NCBI RefSeq assembly: GCF_032595355.1 | Contig: NZ_JASMWN010000007.1 | Location: 122,959 to 186,958 of the forward strand | DNA: 64,000 nucleotides | Origin: Sedimentitalea todarodis | GTDB lineage: Bacteria; Pseudomonadota; Alphaproteobacteria; Rhodobacterales; Rhodobacteraceae | Reading direction: 5' to 3' | Made by a program: the position numbers and the translations under genes | The notes under the pieces: generated by a model | Databases searched by the model: none | The model's input: only the letters and a program-made list of their open reading frames with translations | Told to the model about the DNA's origin: nothing | Part shown: one piece after another, positions 53,594 through 64,000 of the stretch | Layout: each line of letters starts with the position of its first letter | How positions within the stretch are numbered: the first letter of the stretch is position 1

Positions 53594-55734
53594 ATGCCTG
53601 ACAAGATAGACACCTGGAAGAAACTGGCCGAGCGGGAGCTGAAGACCCGAACGCCTGATGATCTGGTCTGGGCCACGCCCGAGGGGATCAAGGTCAAACC
53701 GGTATACACCGAGGCCGATCTCGCTGATATCGGACACATGGGCTCGCTGCCTGGTGAAGCACCGTTCTTGCGGGGGCCGCGCGCCACGATGTACGCGGGC
53801 CGCCCCTGGACGATCCGTCAATACGCGGGGTTCTCGACGGCCGAGGAGTCGAACGCCTTTTACCGCAAGAACATCGCGGCGGGTCAGCAGGGCTGTTCGG
53901 TCGCTTTCGATCTGGCGACACATCGCGGATATGACAGCGACCACCCGCGCGTGGTCGGCGATGTCGGCAAGGCAGGCGTGGCGATCGACAGTGTCGAGGA
54001 TATGAAGATCCTGTTCGATGGAATCCCTCTGGACAAGATGTCTGTCAGCATGACAATGAATGGCGCGGTAATCCCGATCCTGGCGAACTACATTGTCACG
54101 GGTGAAGAGCAAGGCGTTGATAAAGCACAGCTTTCCGGAACCATTCAGAATGATATTCTGAAGGAGTTCATGGTCCGCAACACCTATATCTACCCGCCGG
54201 AACCGTCGATGCGGATCATCTCGGACATCATCGAATACACCTCCGATCACATGCCCCGCTTCAACTCGATCTCGATCAGCGGCTACCACATGCAAGAGGC
54301 CGGTTCGAACCTAGTGCAAGAGCTTGCCTTCACGCTCGCGGACGGTCGCGAATATGTGCGCGCAGCCATCGCGCGGGGCATGGATGTAGACAAGTTCGCC
54401 GGGCGTTTGAGCTTCTTCTTTGCCATCGGTATGAATTTCTTCATGGAAGCCGCGAAGTTGCGCGCTGCGCGGCTGCTGTGGTCGCGGATCATGGATGAAT
54501 TCAACCCGCAGAAACCGCAGAGCCGGATGCTGCGCACGCACTGCCAGACCAGTGGTGTCAGCCTGCAAGAACAGGATCCCTATAATAACGTCATCCGCAC
54601 CGCATATGAAGCCATGTCAGCGGCCCTTGGCGGCACGCAGAGCCTGCACACCAATGCGCTGGATGAGGCAATTGCCCTGCCGACTGAGTTTTCGGCCCGG
54701 ATCGCGCGCAACACCCAGCTGATCCTGCAGGAAGAGACCGGCATCACCAATGTTGTCGACCCGTTGGCCGGAAGCTACTATGTTGAGAAGCTGACCGCCG
54801 ATATGGCCGAAGAGGCGTGGAAACTTATCGAAGAGGTCGAGGAACTGGGCGGGATGACCAAGGCGGTCGCCAGCGGCATGCCCAAATTGCGGATCGAGGA
54901 ATCCGCCGCCCGGCGTCAGGCTGCGGTTGACCGGGGCGAAGAGGTGATCGTCGGTGTCAACAAGTATCGCCTTGAAAAAGAGGATGATATCGACGTTCGC
55001 ATGATCGACAACGAAGAGGTTCGTCGCGCCCAGGTGGCCCGGCTGGACCGTATTCGTGAAACGCGAGATCAGGCGGCCTGCGATGCAGCACTGGCTGCGC
55101 TCGAAGAGGGCGCGCGGGGCAATGGCAACCTCCTGGCGCTGGCGGTCGAGGCCGCTCGCGCGCGGGCGAGTGTGGGAGAGATTTCAGACGCTATGGAAAA
55201 GGTATTTGGCCGCCATCGCGCGGAGATCAAGACTTTGGCGGGCGTGTACAGCGCGGCCTATGAAGGGGATGAGGAATTCTCGAAAATTCAGCAAGACATT
55301 GAGGCCTTTGCCGAAACAGAGGGGCGCCGCCCCCGCATGATGGTCGTCAAGATGGGTCAGGATGGTCATGACCGGGGTGCAAAGGTGATTGCCACCGCCT
55401 TCGCCGATATCGGATTTGACGTGGATGTCGGGCCATTGTTCCAGACTCCGGATGAGGCGGCACAGGATGCGATCGACAACGATGTGCATGTCGTCGGAAT
55501 CTCCAGTCAGGCCGCGGGACATAAAACACTTGCACCGCAGCTTGTCGAAGCCCTGAAGGCGAAAGGGGCAGAGGATATTCTGGTGATCTGTGGCGGCGTT
55601 GTGCCGCAGCAGGACTATGAATTTCTCAAGTCCCGGGGCGTGAAAGCCATCTTTGGTCCCGGTACCAACATTCCTGACGCAGCCCGAGATGTTATGGCCC
55701 TGGTTCGCGAGGCCCGCTCAGCAGGAGACACAAA

Positions 55735-55738
<4 letters not shown>
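53594..55738 (+). CDS. mcm: Methylmalonyl-CoA mutase (adenosylcobalamin-dependent)
   Basis: This 714-residue single-chain mutase has the catalytic TIM barrel (about 1-555, with RPWTIRQYAGFSTAEESN) and a C-terminal B12-binding domain with DGHDRGAKV (DxHxxG, His ligand) and the GGVVP segment near 660. It converts (R)-methylmalonyl-CoA to succinyl-CoA. The epimerase needed between PCC and the mutase is not in this window. Its stop overlaps the malic-enzyme start by 4 nt. Confidence 0.96.
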
Positions 55739-58038
<2,300 letters not shown>

Positions 58039-58092
58039 TGAATCACATCTTAACTACAACGTTGGTGCCCCAACGAATGAAGGAGCAAGGCA

Positions 58093-59988
58093 ATGACCTC
58101 ATACAAGGACGTATATGCTGAATGGGAGCGTGATCCCGAGGCTTTCTGGATGAACGCGGCCAACGACGTTGATTGGTTTACCCGACCGACCAAGGCTCTG
58201 GATGACAGCAACGCCCCTTTCTACCGGTGGTTTTCTGATGCCAGCACCAACACCTGCTGGAACGCCGTGGATCGCCATGTAGAGGCGGGCAGAGGTGATC
58301 GGGTCGCGATCATTCACGACAGCCCGGTGACGAGCAGCAAAACCAAGATCACCTACGTGGAATTGCAAAGCAGGGTAGCCAACCTGGCCGGCGCGCTTTC
58401 CGAGCGCGGGGTGACAAAGGGCGACCGCGTCGTCATCTACATGCCGATGGTGCCAGAGGCGCTTGTTGCGATGCTGGCCTGTGCACGTCTGGGTGCTGTG
58501 CACTCGGTCGTGTTCGGTGGTTTTGCGGCACACGAACTGGCCGTGCGGATCGAAGATGCCAAGCCCAAAGCCATCATTGCCGCCTCTTGCGGGATCGAAC
58601 CGGGACGGATCGTCGAATACAAACCGCTCCTGGATGGAGCGATCGACCTTTCCGCACACAAACCGGAATTCACGGTCATCCTGCAGCGCCCCGAGGCCGA
58701 AGCGTCGATGGTGGATGGTCGTGATTTCGACTGGGCTGCCGCGACTGCGGAAGCCAAGCCCGTAAAATGCGTTCCCGTAAATGGGGATGATCCACTCTAC
58801 ATTCTCTATACGTCGGGCACCACGGGACAGCCCAAAGGTGTCCTGCGGCACAACGCCGGGCATATGGTGGCCCTGCTCTGGACAATGAAGAATGTCTATG
58901 ACGTCAAACAGGGTGATGTGTTCTGGGCGGCCTCCGATGTCGGTTGGGTCGTGGGGCACAGCTATATCTGTTACGCGCCTCTTCTGATGGGCTGCACCAC
59001 GGTCGTGTTCGAAGGCAAACCCATTGGAACACCTGATCCGGGCACATTCTGGCGCGTTGTTGAAGAGCATGATGTCAAAGTGCTTTTCACCGCCCCGACA
59101 GCCCTGCGCGCGATCAAACGCGAGGATCCCGAGGCCAAGCATGTGAAACGCTACGATATCAGCGGGTTGCAGGCGTTGTTCCTGGCCGGGGAACGGGCCG
59201 ACCCGGATACGATCAACTGGGCGCAGGAACATCTGAAGAAGCCGGTGATCGACCATTGGTGGCAAACCGAGACCGGGTTCGGCATCGCGGCCAATCCGCT
59301 GGGGATCGAACAACTGCCGATCAAGCCGGGATCACCAGCCGTGCCGATGCCGGGCTACAAGATCGACATCCTGGACGAAGGTGGCCATCCTGTACCGGCC
59401 GGAACACTTGGGGCAATCGCCATTAAGCTGCCGCTGCCGCCGGGTACGCTGCCCGGCCTCTGGAATGCCGATGACCGATTCCAGAAATCCTATCTGGATC
59501 ATTTCCCCGGCTACTATGAAACCGGCGACGCCGGGATCATGGACGAGGACGGCTATCTCTACATCATGGCGCGAACAGACGACGTCATCAACGTGGCGGG
59601 CCACCGGTTGTCGACAGGGGGCATGGAGGAAGTCCTCGCCAGCCATCCGGACGTGGCCGAATGCGCTGTGATCGGAATCGGTGATTCTCTCAAGGGGCAG
59701 GCACCACTTGGATTGGTTTGCCTGAATGCAGGCTGTGATCGCCCGACGGAAGAGATCGAGAAGGAGTGCGTCAAATTGATCCGGCAAGAGATCGGCCCCG
59801 TGGCCGCATTCAAGCTTTGCATGGTGGTCAATGCACTGCCAAAAACCAGATCGGGAAAGATCCTCCGCGGCACCATGGTCTCAATTGCCGATGGTACTGA
59901 GTGGAAAATGCCCGCAACAATAGACGATCCAGCGGTGCTGGACGAAATCTCGGGCAAGATCTCCGGGCTTGGCACTCCGGCGCCCTGA
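58093..59988 (+). CDS. prpE: Propionyl-CoA synthetase
   Basis: This 631-residue ANL-superfamily enzyme has the ACS N-terminal domain (ERDPEAFWMNAANDVDWF), the P-loop LYTSGTTGQPKGVLRH (about 237-252) and the C-terminal catalytic lysine in TRSGKILRGTM, which is also the acetylation site in PrpE/Acs enzymes. It activates propionate (or acetate) with ATP to the CoA ester that PCC uses. It follows maeB by 54 bp with AAGGAGCAAGG as ribosome-binding site. Confidence 0.93.
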   Translation: MTSYKDVYAEWERDPEAFWMNAANDVDWFTRPTKALDDSNAPFYRWFSDASTNTCWNAVDRHVEAGRGDRVAIIHDSPVTSSKTKITYVELQSRVANLAGALSERGVTKGDRVVIYMPMVPEALVAMLACARLGAVHSVVFGGFAAHELAVRIEDAKPKAIIAASCGIEPGRIVEYKPLLDGAIDLSAHKPEFTVILQRPEAEASMVDGRDFDWAAATAEAKPVKCVPVNGDDPLYILYTSGTTGQPKGVLRHNAGHMVALLWTMKNVYDVKQGDVFWAASDVGWVVGHSYICYAPLLMGCTTVVFEGKPIGTPDPGTFWRVVEEHDVKVLFTAPTALRAIKREDPEAKHVKRYDISGLQALFLAGERADPDTINWAQEHLKKPVIDHWWQTETGFGIAANPLGIEQLPIKPGSPAVPMPGYKIDILDEGGHPVPAGTLGAIAIKLPLPPGTLPGLWNADDRFQKSYLDHFPGYYETGDAGIMDEDGYLYIMARTDDVINVAGHRLSTGGMEEVLASHPDVAECAVIGIGDSLKGQAPLGLVCLNAGCDRPTEEIEKECVKLIRQEIGPVAAFKLCMVVNALPKTRSGKILRGTMVSIADGTEWKMPATIDDPAVLDEISGKISGLGTPAP

Positions 59989-60015
59989 ACAATACTGAAC
60001 AAGTGAGGGAAAATC

Positions 60016-61200
60016 ATGACACAAGACGTAGTAATTCTGGACGGGGTGCGCACTGCAATCGGCACGTTCGGCGGTTCATTGGCGGGCCACGCGCCGACGA
60101 CCCTGGCCGCCGCAGTCGCCAAAGAGGCGATGGCGCGCAGCGGCGTCGACCCAAAACAAATCGGTCATTCGGTGTTCGGCCATGTGATCAACACCGAAGG
60201 CCGTGACATGTATCTTGGCCGGGTCGCCGCGGTCGAGGCCGGCGTTCCGCCCGAGGCCCCTGCCCTGACCGTAAACCGCCTTTGCGGCTCCGGGGCACAG
60301 GCCATCGTCTCCTCGGCGCAGCACATCATGCTGGGCGACGTCGATTTTGCGCTGGCCGGTGGGGCCGAGTGCATGTCGCGTTCTCCCTATTCCAGCCAGG
60401 CCCCGCGCTTTGGCCAGAAGATGGGTGACGTCAGCATGACCGACATGATGATCGCCGCGTTGAACGATCCGTTCGGCGGCGGGCACATGGGTGTGACCGC
60501 TGAAAATGTTGCATCGGAGTATCAGATCTCGCGCGACGATCAGGACTCCTTTGCCGCCGAAAGCCAGCGTCGCGCCGGTGTGGCCATCGAGGAAGGTCGC
60601 TTCAAGTCCCAGATCCTTCCCATCGATGTAAAGGTTCGCCGCGACATGGTGCCCTTTGACACTGATGAACATGCCAAGCCTTCGACAACCATGGAGAGCC
60701 TTGGCAAGCTGCGCCCGGCATTCCGCAAGGAAGGCTCGGTAACGGCAGGCAACGCGTCTGGCCTCAATGACGGTGCAGCAGCGGTTGTTCTGGCCTCGGC
60801 AGACGCGGCGGAAAAGGCCGGTCTGAAGCCGCGCGCCCGCCTGCTGGGCTATGCCCATTCGGGTGTGCGCCCCGAGGTGATGGGTATCGGCCCGATTCCG
60901 GCAGTCACCACACTGCTCACGAAACTGGGTATGAGCGCCGGCGAATTCGACGTGATCGAATCAAACGAAGCCTTTGCCGCTCAGGCCTGCGCCGTGAACA
61001 AGGAACTGGGCTTTGACACCAGCAAGGTAAATCCCAATGGTGGTGCGATCGCCCTTGGCCACCCAATCGGAGCCACCGGCGCGATCATCACGATCAAGGC
61101 GTTGAACGAACTGGACCGCATCGACGGCAAATTTGGTCTGGTGACCATGTGTATCGGTGGCGGCCAGGGCATCGCATTGGCCATTGAACGTCTCAGCTGA
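60016..61200 (+). CDS. phaA: Acetyl-CoA C-acetyltransferase (beta-ketothiolase)
   Basis: This 394-residue thiolase has nucleophile Cys90 (NRLCGSGAQA), the SNEAFAAQA motif near 316, the NPNGGAIALGHPIGATG segment near 337 (catalytic His) and the C-terminal CIGGGQG cysteine. It condenses two acetyl-CoA to acetoacetyl-CoA or cleaves ketoacyl-CoAs. Placed before phaC and phaB, its PHB role is likely. Confidence 0.93.
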   Translation: MTQDVVILDGVRTAIGTFGGSLAGHAPTTLAAAVAKEAMARSGVDPKQIGHSVFGHVINTEGRDMYLGRVAAVEAGVPPEAPALTVNRLCGSGAQAIVSSAQHIMLGDVDFALAGGAECMSRSPYSSQAPRFGQKMGDVSMTDMMIAALNDPFGGGHMGVTAENVASEYQISRDDQDSFAAESQRRAGVAIEEGRFKSQILPIDVKVRRDMVPFDTDEHAKPSTTMESLGKLRPAFRKEGSVTAGNASGLNDGAAAVVLASADAAEKAGLKPRARLLGYAHSGVRPEVMGIGPIPAVTTLLTKLGMSAGEFDVIESNEAFAAQACAVNKELGFDTSKVNPNGGAIALGHPIGATGAIITIKALNELDRIDGKFGLVTMCIGGGQGIALAIERLS

Positions 61201-61209
61201 ACCTCCCCT

Positions 61210-61242
61210 GCCCGTTGCCGGATCTCCCTGACGGCAACGGGC
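61210..61242 (+). other. Intercistronic hairpin between phaA and phaC
   Basis: GCCCGTTGCCG and CGGCAACGGGC form an 11-bp perfect stem around an 11-nt loop, beginning 9 bp after the phaA stop. There is no T-run. It may be an attenuating terminator or a processing site that separates phaA from phaC expression. Confidence 0.6.
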
Positions 61243-61293
61243 CACCTGTCGCCACCCGCACCAGTCGCACGATCCAATCTGAAGGAGCGCACC

Positions 61294-63060
61294 ATGTCCA
61301 ATCCAGACCTGCAATCTGATCCGTTGAACGAACGGCTGCTGGAGTACTGGAGCCTCATGCAACGCGCTCAGGGATTGTTTGTGCGAGCGGCCACTTCCAC
61401 TGCAGCCAAGGTGTCGGGTGGCGAATTTTCTGTCGTTGATTCAGCCTCGGTCATGGCGGCCTATGCCAAGGTCGGCATGGCGATGGCGGCAAAACCCACC
61501 GAACTGATGGCACTCCAGCAATCGGCCTTCAGCAAGATGGCCAACGTCTGGTTGGCCGGGTGGACCGGTACCGGTTCCGAAGTCAAGGACCGCCGGTTTA
61601 GAGATGACAGCTGGAACACAGACCCAATTGCGCGGGTGTGCCGCGATGTACATCTGGCGCTGGAAGAGGCTACTCTGGACATTCTCAACCAGTTTCCGGA
61701 AGGGTCGAAGGACCATCTGAGAGTCAAATTCTATACCCGGCAGATCCTGAGTGCTCTGGCACCAAGCAATTTTCTGTCGCTCAATCCGCAGGCCCGCAGG
61801 AAGCTGCTGGATACCGATGGCCAGAGCCTGTTGGACGGTTTCAGCAACCTGTTGGATGACCTGGAGCGCGGTGACGGCCGCCTGGACATTGCCACCAACG
61901 ATCCTAAGGCTTTTGTGGTCGGGCGTGACCTGGGCACAACCCCCGGCAAGGTGGTGTTTCAGAACGACATGATGCAGCTGATCCAATTCGAACCGCGCAC
62001 CGATACGCAACGCAAGCGTCCGATCCTGTTCGTGCCGGCCTGGATCAACAAATACTACATCATGGACATGCGCGAGAAGAACAGCCTTGTCCGCTACATG
62101 CTGGATCGCGGCCATACGGTGTTCATCATCAGCTGGGTCAATCCGGGCTCCGAGCACGCGGAAAAGAGCTTTGAGCACTACATGAATGAAGGCCCGCTGG
62201 CCGCGATCGATGCGATCGAACAGGCCACGGGTGAGAAGAAGATCAACATTCTCGGATTCTGTATCGGCGGCATCCTGGTGACAGCGACACTGGCGTACCT
62301 CGCGGCCAAAGGTGACAACCGCATCGCAGCGGCAACGACATTGGCAACGATGGTGGATTTCACCGACGTGGGTGAAATCGGCGTTTTCATCGACGATGAG
62401 CGGCTGCAGACACTGCGCGACCACATGGCAGAGACTGGCCATCTCGAAGGTCATCACATGCAGGACATGTTCTCGATGATCCGCGAAAACGATCTGGTCT
62501 GGTCGTTCCATGTGATGAACTACCTGATGGGCAACAAGCCGCCCGCATTCGACCTGCTCTTTTGGAACTCGGATTCCACCCGCCTGCCAGCGGCAATGTT
62601 GCTGTGGTATCTTGAACAGATCTATCTGCGCAACGCGTTGCGCAAGCCCGGCGGATTGACCCTGAACGGCACAAAGATTGACCTCGGCAAGATCGAGACA
62701 CCGGTTTTCGTACTGGCCACAAAGGAAGACCATATCGCGCCCTGGAGCTCCGTCTACCCAACGACCAGATTATTGGGCGGCGAGGTCAAGTTTGTCCTCG
62801 GCGGTTCGGGGCATATCGCTGGCGTTATCAACCCGCCAGGCGAGCGCGAAAAATACGGATACTGGACTGGCAGCGAATATCCCGAATCCCCTGAGGAATG
62901 GCTGGAAAACGCAACCCACACCAAAGGCTCCTGGTGGCCCGCCTGGGCTGATTGGCTGGAGGCCAAGGACCGCGCCAAGCAAGTGCCTGCGCGCGTCCCT
63001 GGCGCTGGCAAGCTTGAGGTGATCGAAGACGCGCCCGGCTCATACGTGCTGGCAAAATAG
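61294..63060 (+). CDS. phaC: Class I poly(3-hydroxyalkanoate) synthase
   Basis: This 588-residue alpha/beta-hydrolase-fold polymerase has the lipase-like box GFCIGG with nucleophile Cys323, then Asp in TKEDHIAPW and His in GSGHIAGVINPP. The length and single-gene arrangement fit class I. It polymerises hydroxybutyryl-CoA (and, when propionyl-CoA is plentiful, hydroxyvaleryl-CoA) on granules. GAAGGAGCG precedes the start. Confidence 0.95.
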   Translation: MSNPDLQSDPLNERLLEYWSLMQRAQGLFVRAATSTAAKVSGGEFSVVDSASVMAAYAKVGMAMAAKPTELMALQQSAFSKMANVWLAGWTGTGSEVKDRRFRDDSWNTDPIARVCRDVHLALEEATLDILNQFPEGSKDHLRVKFYTRQILSALAPSNFLSLNPQARRKLLDTDGQSLLDGFSNLLDDLERGDGRLDIATNDPKAFVVGRDLGTTPGKVVFQNDMMQLIQFEPRTDTQRKRPILFVPAWINKYYIMDMREKNSLVRYMLDRGHTVFIISWVNPGSEHAEKSFEHYMNEGPLAAIDAIEQATGEKKINILGFCIGGILVTATLAYLAAKGDNRIAAATTLATMVDFTDVGEIGVFIDDERLQTLRDHMAETGHLEGHHMQDMFSMIRENDLVWSFHVMNYLMGNKPPAFDLLFWNSDSTRLPAAMLLWYLEQIYLRNALRKPGGLTLNGTKIDLGKIETPVFVLATKEDHIAPWSSVYPTTRLLGGEVKFVLGGSGHIAGVINPPGEREKYGYWTGSEYPESPEEWLENATHTKGSWWPAWADWLEAKDRAKQVPARVPGAGKLEVIEDAPGSYVLAK

Positions 63061-63102
63061 ACATCTCGCATAAACCGAAAATAACCAAAGTAGGAGATTA
63101 CA

Positions 63103-63825
63103 ATGACACGAACCGCCCTTGTCACCGGTGGCAGCCGTGGAATCGGTGCCGCCATTTCCAAGGCCCTCAAGGCCGAAGGCTATGACGTCGCCGCAACCTA
63201 TGCCGGCAACGACGAAGCCGCTGCGAGCTTTACCGAGGAAACCGGCATCAAGACCTACAAATGGGATGTGGCCAACTACGACTCCTCCAAGGAAGGTATC
63301 GCGCAGGTCGAGGGTGATCTTGGCCCGATCGACGTCGTGGTCGCCAACGCCGGCATCACCCGTGATGCGCCGTTCCACAAGATGACACCCGAACAGTGGC
63401 AGCAGGTCATCGACACCAACCTGACCGGCGTGTTCAACACCGTTCACCCGATCTGGCCCGGCATGCGCGAGCGCAAGTTCGGCCGCGTGATCGTGATCTC
63501 GTCGCTGAACGGTCAGAAAGGCCAGTTTGCCCAGACCAACTACGCCGCCACCAAGGCCGGTGACATCGGCATCGTCCGGTCGCTGGCGCAGGAAGGGGCA
63601 CGTGCGGGCATCACCGCCAACGCCATCTGCCCGGGCTACGTCGCCACCGAAATGGTCAAGGCCATTCCCGAGAAGGTGCGCGATGCGATTGTGAGTCAAA
63701 TTCCCGTAGGTCGCCTCGGCGAGCCGGAAGAGATCGCGCGCTGCGTGACCTTCCTGGCCTCGGACGACGCCGGCTTCATAAACGGTTCGACGATTAGCGC
63801 AAATGGCGCGCAATTCTTCGGCTGA
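63103..63825 (+). CDS. phaB: Acetoacetyl-CoA reductase
   Basis: This 240-residue SDR has TGGSRGIG at 8-15, NAGIT near 83, catalytic Ser in VISSLNGQKGQ, YAATK near 148, and the PhaB-typical region after it. It reduces acetoacetyl-CoA to (R)-3-hydroxybutyryl-CoA with NADPH. It follows phaC by 42 bp after a TAGGAGAT ribosome-binding site. Confidence 0.94.
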   Translation: MTRTALVTGGSRGIGAAISKALKAEGYDVAATYAGNDEAAASFTEETGIKTYKWDVANYDSSKEGIAQVEGDLGPIDVVVANAGITRDAPFHKMTPEQWQQVIDTNLTGVFNTVHPIWPGMRERKFGRVIVISSLNGQKGQFAQTNYAATKAGDIGIVRSLAQEGARAGITANAICPGYVATEMVKAIPEKVRDAIVSQIPVGRLGEPEEIARCVTFLASDDAGFINGSTISANGAQFFG

Positions 63826-63858
63826 TCTCTCAACCGCTATCCATTCAGAGGAAGACCC

Positions 63859-64000
63859 ATGACCAAGCCGCTGGACGATATTGATCCTGTTGAATCTCAG
63901 GAATGGCAGGAAGCGATTGAGGATGTGATTGAGCGTGATGGCGCCAATCGTGCTCATTTTCTTTTGGACAAGGCGGTTCAGCAGGCGCGGGCGGCGGGGG
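63859..64000 (+). CDS. aceE: Pyruvate dehydrogenase E1 component, homodimeric type (AceE), N-terminal fragment
   Basis: Only the first 47 residues are in the window. MTKPLDDIDPVESQEWQEAI and the following VIERDGANRAHFLLDKA match the AceE N-terminus (E. coli DVDPIETRDWLQAI...). AGAGGAAG precedes the ATG, 33 bp after phaB, so it probably belongs to the same transcription unit. Most Rhodobacterales use the alpha/beta E1 type; a homodimeric E1 here would convert pyruvate from malic enzyme into acetyl-CoA. Confidence 0.8.
   Translation, partial: MTKPLDDIDPVESQEWQEAIEDVIERDGANRAHFLLDKAVQQARAAG

Noticed and set aside
52610..54295. A 561-codon minus-strand frame opposite pccA and mcm
   Set aside because: It is antisense to two unmistakable enzymes, with no start signal and no family resemblance.

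Overview
The window looks like a chromosomal segment of a marine alphaproteobacterium, most likely Rhodobacterales (Roseobacter group). The reasons are the high G+C and the gene repertoire: an HpsN-like dehydrogenase, TRAP and ABC solute transporters, the Anbu peptidase operon, a PccR/ScfR-type regulator next to pccBA and methylmalonyl-CoA mutase, and class I PHB genes. No rRNA, tRNA, CRISPR array or intact insertion sequence was seen. The organism call is inference from content, not from a marker gene.

Layout. 1-15.4 kb (minus strand): one tightly packed catabolic operon. It starts at a LacI-type double operator at 15.4 kb and encodes an ABC transporter, a TRAP transporter, an HpsN-like dehydrogenase, three SnoaL/NTF2-like proteins, an SDR, a LacI repressor, a bicupin, a methyltransferase and a MetE-like protein cut by the window edge. 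Its substrate is unknown. 15.9-25.6 kb: pirin, the four-gene Anbu operon (ATP-grasp, alpha-E, transglutaminase, Anbu), gamma-glutamyltransferase, an acyl-CoA synthetase and a small secreted protein. 26.0-28.6 kb: a phospholipid operon (acyltransferase, CdsA-like, small membrane protein, CDP-alcohol phosphatidyltransferase with an altered motif). 28.9-33.3 kb: an IS6-type transposase relic, a helix-hairpin-helix protein, and several unrecognised small or WD40-like genes.

33.5-47.2 kb is the most striking part. It encodes a divergent second-type RpoN (sigma-54), a consensus -24/-12 sigma-54 promoter with upstream GTGTAA repeats, and then a propane-monooxygenase-type soluble diiron monooxygenase operon (alpha subunit, reductase, beta subunit, coupling protein). 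The operon continues with an amidohydrolase, a DUF59 protein, a dedicated GroEL-like chaperonin and a zinc alcohol dehydrogenase. A convergent AcoR/MimR-type activator carries the GAFTGA motif. All six diiron ligands are present with methane-monooxygenase spacing.

48.3-64 kb: PccR-like regulator, then pccB, pccA, methylmalonyl-CoA mutase, fused malic enzyme, propionyl-CoA synthetase, phaA, phaC, phaB and the start of a homodimeric-type pyruvate dehydrogenase aceE, all on the plus strand. Read together, 35.9-64 kb could take a C3 alkane, alcohol or ketone through propionate, propionyl-CoA and succinyl-CoA to malate, pyruvate and acetyl-CoA, and into PHB. An aldehyde dehydrogenase and methylmalonyl-CoA epimerase are not in the window. 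The substrate of the monooxygenase is inferred from family and neighbours, not shown.
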